Shown: positions 15,992 to 24,934, numbered from the stretch's first letter. The stretch is DNA of 42,344 bases from Bacteroidales bacterium (GCA_024401335.1 JAKSLH010000024.1:1-42344), one strand, 5' to 3'. Program-made: numbers and translations. The notes: a model not told the origin generated them from the sequence alone.

Positions 15992-17104
15992 ATGAAGAGA
16001 ACAGTATTCGTGGCATCGGTCGCAGCTATGCTTGCTGCATGCTCTGAGCCATCTTTGAGATTGAAGGGCAATCTTAGCAATGTCCCAGATGGCCATATCT
16101 ATGTCTCGCTTCTTGATTCCTCACTTCGTCTTCAGGTCGTTGATACGTTTGATATCAAGGACGGTAGTTTCGACTATAGTGGACTTGATCTCGAAGCTCC
16201 CGAATGTGTCGCTTTGTTCCTCGATGAACCAAAGGGTAAACAGCAACCTCGTACTATTGCACTCTTTGTTGACAATGAGACTGTCAGCATAGAAGGTGAT
16301 GCACTTAATCCTGAAAAGGTAGAGATCACTGGCTCTAAGTATAGCGATATCTTGAAGAAGTATCAGACTAACGTGCCAGAGATGGACCGTATGCAGAAGA
16401 TCTCCAATGAACTACGTATGGTTGGTAATGATATCGACAAGCGTAGCGCTCTCATGGAGGAACTTAATAACATCCGTCTTGAACAGCTGGCCTATACAAG
16501 CCGATTCATCTCCGAGAATGTGTCAAATCCTATAGGTCCGTTCGTTCTGATGAATATGGTCAACTCATATAGCTTTGAACAGGTCGATTCTCTTACAGGC
16601 CTCTTTGAACGTAAGATGCCTAACCACAAATATGTCAAGGCTTTGCGTGCTAATATCGAGGTTGCTCGCCCTGAATATGAGGCTCAGATGAGAATACAGG
16701 TAGGTAAGGAGGCTCCCGATTTCGAACTTGTTGATGCCAATGGCAATAAAGTGCGTCTGAGTGACCTTCGTGGTAAGATTGTTCTTGTAGATTTCTGGGC
16801 GTCATGGTGCCAGCCTTGTCGTCGTAACAATAAGACTCTCGTTGAAGCTTACGACAAGTTCGCCTCAAAGGGCTTTGAGGTGCTTGGCGTGTCGGTTGAT
16901 GTTTCTAAAGACAACTGGCTTCAGGCTATCAAGGAAGATGGACTCAAGAGTACACAGGTTATCGATACCGCCAATATCGTGGCAGCTACATACTGCGTGC
17001 GCACTATCCCTTCTTCATTCCTGCTTGACACAGATGGCATCATCGTGTCTCGCGATGTTGCACGAGAGGATCTGTTTAAGAACATTGAAAAACTTTTGAA
17101 ATAA
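15992..17104 (+). CDS. TlpA-like thiol-disulfide oxidoreductase lipoprotein with DUF4369 domain
   Basis: A 370-residue lipoprotein (MKRTVFVASVAAMLAACSEP, lipidation Cys after LAA). The N-terminal ~110 residues (LKGNLSNVPDGHIYVSLLDS onward) match DUF4369, a beta domain that precedes thioredoxin domains in this phylum. A helical middle part leads to an AhpC/TSA-thioredoxin domain with active site WASWCQPCRR (C273, C276) and the cis-Pro region TIPSSFLLD. Family members are reductases or resolvases of periplasmic disulfides and cytochrome maturation factors. It lies between DUF1573 and glmM, four bases before the latter, an arrangement that suggests one transcript despite unrelated functions. Confidence 0.9.
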   Translation: MKRTVFVASVAAMLAACSEPSLRLKGNLSNVPDGHIYVSLLDSSLRLQVVDTFDIKDGSFDYSGLDLEAPECVALFLDEPKGKQQPRTIALFVDNETVSIEGDALNPEKVEITGSKYSDILKKYQTNVPEMDRMQKISNELRMVGNDIDKRSALMEELNNIRLEQLAYTSRFISENVSNPIGPFVLMNMVNSYSFEQVDSLTGLFERKMPNHKYVKALRANIEVARPEYEAQMRIQVGKEAPDFELVDANGNKVRLSDLRGKIVLVDFWASWCQPCRRNNKTLVEAYDKFASKGFEVLGVSVDVSKDNWLQAIKEDGLKSTQVIDTANIVAATYCVRTIPSSFLLDTDGIIVSRDVAREDLFKNIEKLLK

Positions 17105-17108
17105 CTGT

Positions 17109-18488
17109 ATGTCACTTATTAAATCTATTTCTGGTATCCGTGGTACTATCGGTGGAAAGCCGGGTGATGGCCTTTCGCCTCTGGATATAGTTCGTTTTGT
17201 TTCTGCTTATGCTACATATATTAAGAATGGTAAGGGAAAGGCAAAGGTCGTAGTGGGTCGCGATGCCCGTATATCTGGTCCTATGGTTCGCGATATTGTT
17301 GTAGGAACATTGCAGGGCATGGGTGTTGACGTAGTCGATATCGATCTGGCTACAACACCAACAACAGAGATGGCTGTGGTGGCAGAAAAGGCCGATGGTG
17401 GTATTATTCTTACAGCAAGCCATAACCCTATTCAGTGGAATGCACTTAAGCTTCTTAATGCTGACGGTGAGTTTCTTGATGCAAAGGCGGGCAATGAAGT
17501 CCTTGCCATCGCTGCCGCTGAGGATTTTGACTATTCAGCAGTAGAAGAGTTGGGACAGATAACTCATAAGGATTATACTGATTATCATATTCAAAAGGTG
17601 CTCGACCTCAAGCTCGTTGATGTTGAGGCTATTCGCAAGGCGAACTTCACCGTTGCTGTAGATACTGTCAACTCTGTCGGTGGTATTATATTGCCTAAGC
17701 TATTCAAGGCCCTTGGCGTTAATAATGTTATCGGTTTGAACACTGAGGCTAATGGACGATTCGCTCACAACCCAGAACCTATACCACAGAACCTCACAGG
17801 AATATCTGAGACAATGGCTAAGGGCGGTGTTGATGTGGGTTTTGTTGTGGACCCTGATGTTGACCGACTCGCTATAGTCTGTGAAGATGGCCAGATGTTC
17901 AACGAGGAATATACTATAGTCGCTGTTGCCGACTATGTGTTGTCACATACATTGGGTAACACTGTTACTAACCTCTCTTCATCACGTGCTTTGCGTGATG
18001 TGACAGAACAGCATGGTGGCGTATATACTGCTGCCGCTGTGGGTGAGGTTAATGTGGTTACTGAGATGAAGCGTGTTAATGCTGTCATCGGTGGCGAAGG
18101 TAATGGTGGCGTGATATATCCAGAATGTCACAATGGACGTGATGCTCTTGTGGGAATAGCTCTGTTCCTGAGCCATCTCGCTCATAAGAACATGAAGGTG
18201 TCTGAATTGAAGAAGACATATCCTGCATATTTCATCTCTAAGAACAGAATAGACCTCTCTCCATCGGTTGATGTGGATGCAGTGCTTGTTAATGTTAAGA
18301 AGAAATACGCTTCGGAGAAGGTTACTGATATCGATGGCGTGAAGATTGATTTCAAGGATTCTTGGGTTCATCTCCGTAAGTCGAATACAGAGCCTATCAT
18401 ACGTGTCTATTCTGAGGCTCATTCTATGGATGAGGCCGATAAACTGGCTAAGGATGTAATGGCTGTAGTTGAGGAGTTGAGCAGATAA
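17109..18488 (+). CDS. glmM: Phosphoglucosamine mutase
   Basis: A 459-residue alpha-D-phosphohexomutase. The phosphoserine loop is ILTASHNPIQWNALK (catalytic S104), the metal-binding loop is VVDPDVDRLAIV, the sugar-binding loop is IGGEGNGGVI, and the phosphate-binding loop near the C-terminus is RKSNTEPIIRVYSEA. The GISGIRG start and size are those of Bacteroidota GlmM, which converts glucosamine-6-phosphate to glucosamine-1-phosphate for UDP-GlcNAc, peptidoglycan and lipid A. Another phosphomannomutase/phosphoglucomutase specificity cannot be excluded by eye. Its stop codon overlaps the ATG of the next gene by one base. Confidence 0.88.
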   Translation: MSLIKSISGIRGTIGGKPGDGLSPLDIVRFVSAYATYIKNGKGKAKVVVGRDARISGPMVRDIVVGTLQGMGVDVVDIDLATTPTTEMAVVAEKADGGIILTASHNPIQWNALKLLNADGEFLDAKAGNEVLAIAAAEDFDYSAVEELGQITHKDYTDYHIQKVLDLKLVDVEAIRKANFTVAVDTVNSVGGIILPKLFKALGVNNVIGLNTEANGRFAHNPEPIPQNLTGISETMAKGGVDVGFVVDPDVDRLAIVCEDGQMFNEEYTIVAVADYVLSHTLGNTVTNLSSSRALRDVTEQHGGVYTAAAVGEVNVVTEMKRVNAVIGGEGNGGVIYPECHNGRDALVGIALFLSHLAHKNMKVSELKKTYPAYFISKNRIDLSPSVDVDAVLVNVKKKYASEKVTDIDGVKIDFKDSWVHLRKSNTEPIIRVYSEAHSMDEADKLAKDVMAVVEELSR

Positions 18489-19159
18489 TGCGTTATACTC
18501 TTATAGCTATATTGATTTTGATATTACCTCTGCCGATGCTTGCTCAAGGCGTCGGTGGAGGTTTGTCTTGTTATGGCGAACTGAAGGTGTCTGAAAGATG
18601 GGCCGTTGAGAGTAGCGTCATGGTAGGCGTCGCACGAACCCAATCAGACTATGCCTGTGGCTCGTTGTCTTTGGGTGGACGGTTCCTTATTTTCGACTCT
18701 TTGTCTGTATATGCTATCGGTACGTCATTGCATGCCGGTTATCGTGGCATCGAGAATACTGAACAGATATGGCAACTGGCTGAAGGTATAAGGTATGACG
18801 TGGGAATGTTCTCTCACTCTTTGTTCTTCGATCAAAGATCTTACAGATACAAGCCGTCAGGGTTTGATGTGTTCTGCTCTCGTTTCGCCTATGAGGTCGG
18901 CAGGTCTTTTGTCAGTGCCAAGCATCCACAATGGTCGCTTGCCGTGAACAGCCAGATAGTATGTAATATAACCAGCGACGTGTCGGATGCTGCGTTTGTA
19001 CAACGCCTGAAGTTCGGATGTGTCTTGTCCCGCAAGATGATGAAAAACTCTTCTGCTGGTCTCAGCTATCAGTATATGGTGGGCGGAAAACATCAGACTT
19101 ATATTGGTGAAGCACATAAATTACATAGAATAGGTCTATTTTGGTGTTTTAAAAGATAG
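18488..19159 (+). CDS. Secreted beta-rich envelope protein, function unknown
   Basis: A 223-residue protein with signal peptide MRYTLIAILILILPLPMLAQ. The rest alternates short polar and aromatic-rich strands and ends in a strand-like LHRIGLFWCFKR, which suggests a small outer-membrane beta-barrel, perhaps of the DUF2490 sort, though I do not recognise it with confidence. The start overlaps the glmM stop (1 base), so it is translationally coupled. Nothing in it points to a ligand. A nested stem-loop follows its stop. Confidence 0.7.
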   Translation: MRYTLIAILILILPLPMLAQGVGGGLSCYGELKVSERWAVESSVMVGVARTQSDYACGSLSLGGRFLIFDSLSVYAIGTSLHAGYRGIENTEQIWQLAEGIRYDVGMFSHSLFFDQRSYRYKPSGFDVFCSRFAYEVGRSFVSAKHPQWSLAVNSQIVCNITSDVSDAAFVQRLKFGCVLSRKMMKNSSAGLSYQYMVGGKHQTYIGEAHKLHRIGLFWCFKR

Positions 19160-19196
19160 CTTTGTTTGAGAGTTGTTTGGGGTAATGTTTTGATTT

Positions 19197-19248
19197 ATAG
19201 GGATATGTGCTGTGTGGTTATTTGGAAAGCGTTCAAATAGGTCCCTAT
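19197..19248. repeat. Nested stem-loop between envelope gene and ferredoxin
   Basis: ATAGGGA (19197-19203) pairs with TCCCTAT (19242-19248), and inside it TATTTG (19219-19224) pairs with CAAATA (19234-19239). A T-rich stretch follows. It may end the upstream transcript or act as a protein-binding site ahead of the ferredoxin promoter. Confidence 0.5.
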
Positions 19249-19261
19249 GTTGTTTTTAGGG

Positions 19262-19292
19262 GTACATTTTTCAAAAAAAGAATGTACATTTG
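19262..19292 (+). promoter_or_regulatory. Ferredoxin promoter overlapped by a palindromic candidate operator
   Basis: The -7 element TACATTTG (19285-19292) lies 44 bases before the ferredoxin ATG. GTACATT (19262-19268) and AATGTAC (19281-19287) form a perfect 7-bp inverted repeat with a 12-bp spacer, and its right arm overlaps the -7 element. A regulator bound there would block RNA polymerase. Confidence 0.55.
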
Positions 19293-19336
19293 CGTTACAA
19301 TAAACAATACCAAAGAATAATTTAATATTTACGACT

Positions 19337-19507
19337 ATGGCTTACAAGATTAGCGATGATTGCGTATCATGTGGTTCATGCGCAGGTGAGTGCCCAGTAG
19401 AGGCTATCTCTGAGGGTGCAGAGCACTATGTAATCAATGCAGATGCTTGCATGGATTGCGGTACTTGTGCTGGTGTTTGCCCAACAGGTGCAATTGCTCA
19501 GGCATAA
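19337..19507 (+). CDS. Small 2[4Fe-4S] ferredoxin
   Basis: A 56-residue protein, complete from ATG to TAA. Two clostridial-type cluster motifs are present, CVSCGSCAGECP and CMDCGTCAGVCP, each followed by a short hydrophobic segment (VEAI, TGAI). This is the standard low-potential two-cluster ferredoxin used by anaerobes with pyruvate:ferredoxin oxidoreductase and similar enzymes in the cytoplasm. It has its own promoter and a strong terminator, as expected for a highly expressed single gene. Confidence 0.95.
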   Translation: MAYKISDDCVSCGSCAGECPVEAISEGAEHYVINADACMDCGTCAGVCPTGAIAQA

Positions 19508-19535
19508 TTGCCAATATCACTATTTAAAGATAAAG

Positions 19536-19566
19536 GACTCTCGGTTCTCCGAGGGTCTTTTTTTTT
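19536..19566 (+). terminator. Rho-independent terminator of the ferredoxin gene
   Basis: GACTCTCGG, TTCT loop, CCGAGGGTC (9 bp with one G-T pair), then nine T residues, 28 bases after the stop. Confidence 0.92.
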
Positions 19567-19595
19567 GTCTGTTAGATGAAATATATTTATCTTTG
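19564..19595 (+). promoter_or_regulatory. Promoter of the PD40/OmpA gene (decides its start)
   Basis: TTTG (19564-19567), 20-base spacer, TATCTTTG (19588-19595). The expected transcript start near 19602 excludes the in-frame ATGs at 19576 and 19597 and supports ATG 19624. The -33 element is drawn from the T-run of the preceding terminator. Confidence 0.75.
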
Positions 19596-19623
19596 TATGA
19601 ATGATTTTAGTCAATTTCTAGGT

Positions 19624-21648
19624 ATGAAAATATACAAGTTGTGTTTGTCTTTGGCGTCTGCTCTTGTGAGCATTTGCGCTATGGCAGACTCTAATCCCGT
19701 TCAGATACAGAAGGTCGGTACTTGGACCAATGTGGTTAGTTTCTCAATCAACAATTCGGAAGATCATCTTGTGATGATAATGCAGGATGTAGATGGCTCG
19801 GAAAGGGCTTTTGAATCAAATAAGGAGGGCGGTCAGTGGACGACTCCTGAACCTATTGCTTCGATAAATGACAGATGTACTGCAGGCACAACAGTTGGCG
19901 GTGTGTTTATGACTGCCGATGAACGTCGCATCTATTTCCATGCTAATTATGAGGGCGGTGTCGGTGGCTATGATATCTACTATGTTGATAAGACTGTGGA
20001 CGGATGGAGTGAGCCTGTGCTTGACGAGGATATATCGACTGTGGCAGACGAGCGCTATCCTTCGCTCATCTGTGGCGGTGAGACGATATATTTCCTTAAG
20101 CACCAGCCTGTAAGTAATGCAAAGCAGGAGAAGAAGGATGCTGACAGGCAGAGTATTTTTTATTCGGAGCGCAATCCTAAGGGTAAGTGGAATAGGGCGC
20201 TGCCTGCTAATAATGTCTTGAATGACGGTTATGTGCAGGATGCCTGTATCTCTAGCGATGGCAGAACTCTTTATTATTCAAATAGGGCAGAGAGAAAAGC
20301 GGAGTCTCGTGTGATGTTCTCGTATACTCTGTTGGCTTATCAGTGGACATTGCCTGTTATCGCACTCAATGACGACTCTAGCTATGATTATTTCTCGCCA
20401 TCTTATGCTGGTGGAAATCTATATTGCATTCATAGCAATACCAAGAAGAATATTCGCACTGGTTATATCATCTGTACTCCATGTCCTTCCAACATGACTC
20501 CTAAGGCGACTGTGAATGAAAAGGGTAGGGTGATTGCTATGGGGACAGAAAGACCTGTGACTGCAGATGTTGTTGTCATCGATCCTACAACGATGGGTGT
20601 GCTCGGGAGGTATAATACTTCTTCCTATGATGGCCAGTTCGATATGACAAATCTCTCAAATCAGAAGTATATAATCGATGTGCGTAGCAATGGTTACTCG
20701 TATGCGTCGTATCAGGTTGATTATTCAATGTCTGAAAAAGGGCAGCTGCCTGCTGAAATTGCTCTCTTTGATACTATAAAGTTGGTGGTTAATACCTATG
20801 ACTCTGAAGTGTTCCGTCCTCTCGATGCTGCAGTCAAGGCTGTGCGCGTATCTGACAAGCGTGCGTTTAGCTCTAGACGCGTGTCTGACGGCCATTATGA
20901 GTTCGACTTGCCTCTTGGAAGCGATTACGATGTGTATGCGTCGTCGAAGTTCTTTGCAGACAACAAGTTCCTCCTGAGACTTGAGGGTGATGTCGTCTTC
21001 TCAAAGTTCGAGAGAGAAATGCCTATGGACCCTCAGAAGATAAATTATACTGTCAGAGTTGTCGATGCAGAGACTAAGGCTCCTCTTGTTGCTAAGGTCG
21101 ACATGGTCAACTTGAAACGTGAAGAGGTGATCAATGTGGTGTCGTCGGCCGATGATGTCAAGAGTGTCGCACTTCGTCTAGGCGATTCGTATGACATGAC
21201 GGTGAGCGGAGTCCAGAATTACTCGTTCAGAAAGGGAAGCGTTAGTGTCGCGGAAGGGGGCTCCCGGGATATATTGGTTGAGCTTATTCCTTTGCGTGCC
21301 AATGCTGCTGTGCGTCTGAATAACATCAATTTTGAGACGGCTTCGGCTGATATCATGGCGGAGTCTTATGAGGAGCTGGGCCTTGTCATTCGTCTCATGA
21401 ATGAGAATCCATTGCTGTGTTTCGAGATATCTGCCCATACCGATAATGTCGGTGCAGCTAAGTATAACATGTCACTCTCGGAAAAGAGAGCGGAGTCGGT
21501 TGTCAACTATTTGGTTGAGAACGGCATATCGCCTGAACGCCTCTTCCCTAAAGGCTATGGTATGACTAAGCCACTCGTGCCTAACGACAGTGAAGAGAAT
21601 CGTGCTCAGAATCGTCGCGTTGAGTTTATGTTGGTTGAGGTTCAGTAA
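19624..21648 (+). CDS. Outer-membrane OmpA-family protein with PD40/WD40-like beta-propeller
   Basis: A 674-residue protein, signal peptide MKIYKLCLSLASALVSICAMA. Residues about 30-290 contain PD40-like strands (RRIYFHANYEGGVGGYDIYY, DASISSDGRTLYYS-like segments). A middle section of about 200 residues has carboxypeptidase-regulatory-like folds (DGQFDMTNLSNQKYIIDVRS). The last ~110 residues are an OmpA peptidoglycan-binding domain (ISAHTDNVGAAKYNMSLSEK, NRRVEFMLVEV). This order, minus the N-terminal TPR, is that of PorE-like proteins associated with type IX secretion in the phylum, but the same order occurs in many OmpA proteins of unknown role. Followed by a partner gene 21 bases later. Confidence 0.85.
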   Translation: MKIYKLCLSLASALVSICAMADSNPVQIQKVGTWTNVVSFSINNSEDHLVMIMQDVDGSERAFESNKEGGQWTTPEPIASINDRCTAGTTVGGVFMTADERRIYFHANYEGGVGGYDIYYVDKTVDGWSEPVLDEDISTVADERYPSLICGGETIYFLKHQPVSNAKQEKKDADRQSIFYSERNPKGKWNRALPANNVLNDGYVQDACISSDGRTLYYSNRAERKAESRVMFSYTLLAYQWTLPVIALNDDSSYDYFSPSYAGGNLYCIHSNTKKNIRTGYIICTPCPSNMTPKATVNEKGRVIAMGTERPVTADVVVIDPTTMGVLGRYNTSSYDGQFDMTNLSNQKYIIDVRSNGYSYASYQVDYSMSEKGQLPAEIALFDTIKLVVNTYDSEVFRPLDAAVKAVRVSDKRAFSSRRVSDGHYEFDLPLGSDYDVYASSKFFADNKFLLRLEGDVVFSKFEREMPMDPQKINYTVRVVDAETKAPLVAKVDMVNLKREEVINVVSSADDVKSVALRLGDSYDMTVSGVQNYSFRKGSVSVAEGGSRDILVELIPLRANAAVRLNNINFETASADIMAESYEELGLVIRLMNENPLLCFEISAHTDNVGAAKYNMSLSEKRAESVVNYLVENGISPERLFPKGYGMTKPLVPNDSEENRAQNRRVEFMLVEVQ

Positions 21649-21669
21649 TTTTTTCTAAGACTCTTGATT

Positions 21670-23409
21670 ATGAAAAAGCATAATATGAAAGTTCTCCTGT
21701 TGTCTCTCGTCTCTTTTGTGTGTGTTGCGGTTAATGCACAGAAGTATGATGACATATATGATGAATTGCCTAATCTGTCTCTCGATCAGGCTTATTCCAA
21801 GCTTTTGGACTTCCAGAAGAAATACCCTTATTTCGCCAATACATATATCCAGCTGGGTATGATATGCGAACATAAGATGAATCTCTCTGATCCTTTGCGT
21901 GATATCAATAGCGCACAGTTCTGGTCGGAGAACGCTCATCTGTTCTTCGGCAATTTCAATGTCTTCTATAAGGAGGGCGACTTGAGGTCGAATGATGTTT
22001 ATTATGAGAACCTGAACATCCCTTTTGAGGGCAAGAAGCTTAAGGAGGAGGATCTGAAGCGTTTTGTGGATGCTCATGAGGCGACGTGCCGTAATTTCCG
22101 TGATACAACCATGATGATATATACAGCGATAGCTAAGTCAAAGATGCACTATAATCGTTGTATAAAGACTTTCATGGCTATTAATGAGAAATATGCCAAC
22201 TATAACGAGTTGTTGCTGGGCTATAACAATGAGGTTGATAAGGCTATGCAGTCGATAGCCAATGATATCGACTCGTGCGTGATTGCTTTTGGTGAATATC
22301 AGCGTCTTATTGAGGCCTTCCCGCTCTTGGCATACCGCCAGCGTTATGTGATGAAGGATATTCAGACTTTCCGTCTTGATGGGTTGACTAATAGCGATTT
22401 CTATGAGAATGAGTTCTTTATGTGGGACTATACGAAATGGATTGATGAGTATCGCGGAGCTATAGAGAATGCTATCAAGCCGTTGCGTCGTGAGATCGAC
22501 AATATCAATGCGATGTATTCTGATGGCAAGAAGGAGCTTGAATCAGGCAAGGCTTTGCAGACGGCTCTGAAGCAGCCTTATGATGAGTTCTTTGTGTTTA
22601 AGCTTGGTAAGTATGACAATAGTTCTCTTGTTCGTGAACTCTTCTCGTACCTTGAGGCTAGACGTCAGTATTATGTGTTTGCTGGTGATAGCCTGACTCT
22701 CAATACCGACACAGTGCCTGCTCTGATGGGACGTAAGATGCGTCATCTCTATAATACTGCCGTGCGTGCGAATGATGCCAAGGAGAAACTCAAGGCTGTT
22801 GACTCTTATGTTACAGAAGATAGGATCGCTCGTTTTGCTGAATTCTTCGAAAAGAAGTATGGCGGCTTGTCGGGACTGCATTCGCTTCAGACAACAGAAC
22901 CTGTGGCTATTGACGAGGGATTGTCGAAGGTCTTTACGCGTTTTGTAGAGTACGTTGATGCCTTGGCGGCTCAAGATAGCTTGAAGTCGTTTGTTGATGA
23001 AAGAAAGTCGAATGCCGTGCCGGCTATTGAGGCGCGTGATGAAATCAATGATATAGTGCGCTCTGTAATCAACAATGAAGACTCTTCTGTGGCTTTCTGC
23101 GTGGTTGATTCCTTGGGTAAACATGATATGCTTCTGCCTGTAGGAGCTGTGGCTAAAGTTTCTCATATCCAGAATGTTAATGACGGTGCTATAGTGATTG
23201 GTACTTCGGATGATGGCGTTGTGGTATTGAAGGTCAAGGATGATGCTTCAGTGGCTCAACGTACAGTGCTGCCAGGTAGTGGAATGAGTGTCAAGGCGTT
23301 GTTCCGCGCCTCTGCGCAGGAGGTTTGTCTCTTCTTGGTTGATGCGGATAATAAGCCACATTTCGTCTCTGTGAATACAGATGCAGTGTTGAAGACAAGA
23401 TTCTTGTAG
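21670..23409 (+). CDS. Periplasmic helical protein, partner of the OmpA gene, function unknown
   Basis: A 579-residue protein with signal peptide (MKVLLLSLVSFVCVAVNAQ, preceded by a short MKKHN extension; ATG at 21685 is an alternative start). The first ~450 residues are helix-rich, with TPR-like features at the start (LSLDQAYSKLLDFQKKYPYFANTYIQLG). The C-terminal ~110 residues are beta-rich (AVAKVSHIQNVNDGAIVIGT, DDGVVVLKVKDD). I do not recognise a named family. The gene directly follows the OmpA gene and the two products share an envelope location, so they may act as a pair. Confidence 0.75.
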   Translation: MKKHNMKVLLLSLVSFVCVAVNAQKYDDIYDELPNLSLDQAYSKLLDFQKKYPYFANTYIQLGMICEHKMNLSDPLRDINSAQFWSENAHLFFGNFNVFYKEGDLRSNDVYYENLNIPFEGKKLKEEDLKRFVDAHEATCRNFRDTTMMIYTAIAKSKMHYNRCIKTFMAINEKYANYNELLLGYNNEVDKAMQSIANDIDSCVIAFGEYQRLIEAFPLLAYRQRYVMKDIQTFRLDGLTNSDFYENEFFMWDYTKWIDEYRGAIENAIKPLRREIDNINAMYSDGKKELESGKALQTALKQPYDEFFVFKLGKYDNSSLVRELFSYLEARRQYYVFAGDSLTLNTDTVPALMGRKMRHLYNTAVRANDAKEKLKAVDSYVTEDRIARFAEFFEKKYGGLSGLHSLQTTEPVAIDEGLSKVFTRFVEYVDALAAQDSLKSFVDERKSNAVPAIEARDEINDIVRSVINNEDSSVAFCVVDSLGKHDMLLPVGAVAKVSHIQNVNDGAIVIGTSDDGVVVLKVKDDASVAQRTVLPGSGMSVKALFRASAQEVCLFLVDADNKPHFVSVNTDAVLKTRFL

Positions 23410-23527
23410 CCCTTGGGTGGGCGCTGTCATGCCTTTGTTTTGAAGCCGTCGCTTTTGAAAATGGAGGTCTGATTTGCATATTCGCATTTTTATTCGTAAC
23501 TTACCACCTGAAATATGAATTATCGAA

Positions 23528-24934
23528 ATGGCACCAGTAAAGGACAATTATCTTAAGCAACTTAAGGAGTTAGGTAAGCGAAGTGATAAGATTGGCGAGT
23601 CGCTCCAATGGCTTTTGAGTCAGTATGAAAACCAGAATACCTATGATGAGCAGTATCAGAGGCTCCTCAAGGAATTCGGGTTGGAGGACGAGTTGCGTAA
23701 GGCTCAGAAGGGTGTCAAGCGCTTCAAGATGGCGTCGATGATCTACATCGTGATTCATGGGTTCAACACGCTCTCTGTTCGTGATGACGCGCAGGAGCAG
23801 ATGGACCGACTCGATGAGATAATCTTCAATATTCAGGATATTGCTCAGAAATACGGCTTGGTTAAGATTCCTACTATCGGTGACAACATACTCCTTGCAG
23901 GAGGTATTGTTACAGAAAACAAGACCAATCCTATTGACTCTACGCTCGCAGCTTTTGAGATAATCAATAGCATCAACCGTAAGAAGGATGAGACCGACTC
24001 TATTTGGGAGGTCGGAATAGGTATTCATACAGGTCCTATCTTGGGCCGTTTCCTTCCTGGCAAGAATGTCCCTTATACACTGTCCGGTAATAACGTTCTT
24101 ATTGCGTCTAGACTAGGCGTCGCTTCTAAGAAGGGGCATGTGTCTATCTCGCTTATGACGTATGAGTTGATAAAGGAGTTCTTTGAGGCTAACCAGGGTG
24201 GTAAGGTTCCAGTCAAGTATAGCGGCACAATGGATCTTTTTGATCTCCTCGATATCGTCCCTTCGATGCGTGATACTGACGAGAGCAATTCGAATCTCAC
24301 AAACGGTGTGTTTGACTTGGCATACTCTCGCCTTCAGTTCATGGATATTCAGGAGTATATGCTTGATATGCTTGAGGAGAAGCTTCCTAAATACCTTCAC
24401 TATCACAACGTTAAGCACACTATCGATGTGACTACTGAAGTTGAGCTTATTGGTTGGGCAGAGGGTCTTCCTGAAGAGGATATCATGCTCTTGAAGGTTG
24501 CCGGCTTGTTCCATGACTCTGGCCATATTGTGACCTATGTAGGCCATGAGGAAGAGAGCTGTAACTTTGCTCAGGAGATATTGCCTAAGTTCAACTACTC
24601 GCAGGATAAGATAGATAAGATTAAGCGTATAATAATGGCGACTAAGTTGCCTCATACGCCAGGTGATATTCTCGAGGCGATAATTCAGGATTCCGATTTG
24701 GATTACCTCGGACGAACTGACTTTGTGCCTGTGAGCAACATGCTTTATCAGGAGCTTCTTGATAGAGGCATAGATATCAGCATTGACCAGTGGAATGAAA
24801 ACCAGATAAAGTTCATCGGTGCACATCAGTATTATACCAATACTGCCCGTAATCTCCGTGAGGTCAATAAGCAGAGCCAGATCGAACATATACGCGCATT
24901 GCTCGGTCAGGGCAAGCTCGCCAGTGAGGCGTAA
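23528..24934 (+). CDS. Degenerate class III nucleotide cyclase domain fused to an HD phosphodiesterase-like domain
   Basis: A 468-residue soluble protein. Residues about 60-250 resemble a class III adenylate/guanylate cyclase: IHGFN (77-80 region), TIGDNILL (D119) and GNNVLIASRL (187-196), then the GTMDLFDLLDIV strand. Two hallmark residues are missing. The first metal-binding Asp, three residues before the GF motif, is V75, and the catalytic Asn is L191; D119 and R195 remain. Residues about 285-430 form an HD domain with complete ligands: YHNVKHTIDV (H293, H297), FHDSGH (H329, D330), HEEES and QDSDLDYLGR. YHNxxHTxDV is very like the class I cyclic-nucleotide phosphodiesterase signature. The likely reading is a nucleotide-sensing pseudo-cyclase controlling an HD hydrolase. 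It is followed by smpB after 23 bases. Confidence 0.8.
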   Translation: MAPVKDNYLKQLKELGKRSDKIGESLQWLLSQYENQNTYDEQYQRLLKEFGLEDELRKAQKGVKRFKMASMIYIVIHGFNTLSVRDDAQEQMDRLDEIIFNIQDIAQKYGLVKIPTIGDNILLAGGIVTENKTNPIDSTLAAFEIINSINRKKDETDSIWEVGIGIHTGPILGRFLPGKNVPYTLSGNNVLIASRLGVASKKGHVSISLMTYELIKEFFEANQGGKVPVKYSGTMDLFDLLDIVPSMRDTDESNSNLTNGVFDLAYSRLQFMDIQEYMLDMLEEKLPKYLHYHNVKHTIDVTTEVELIGWAEGLPEEDIMLLKVAGLFHDSGHIVTYVGHEEESCNFAQEILPKFNYSQDKIDKIKRIIMATKLPHTPGDILEAIIQDSDLDYLGRTDFVPVSNMLYQELLDRGIDISIDQWNENQIKFIGAHQYYTNTARNLREVNKQSQIEHIRALLGQGKLASEA

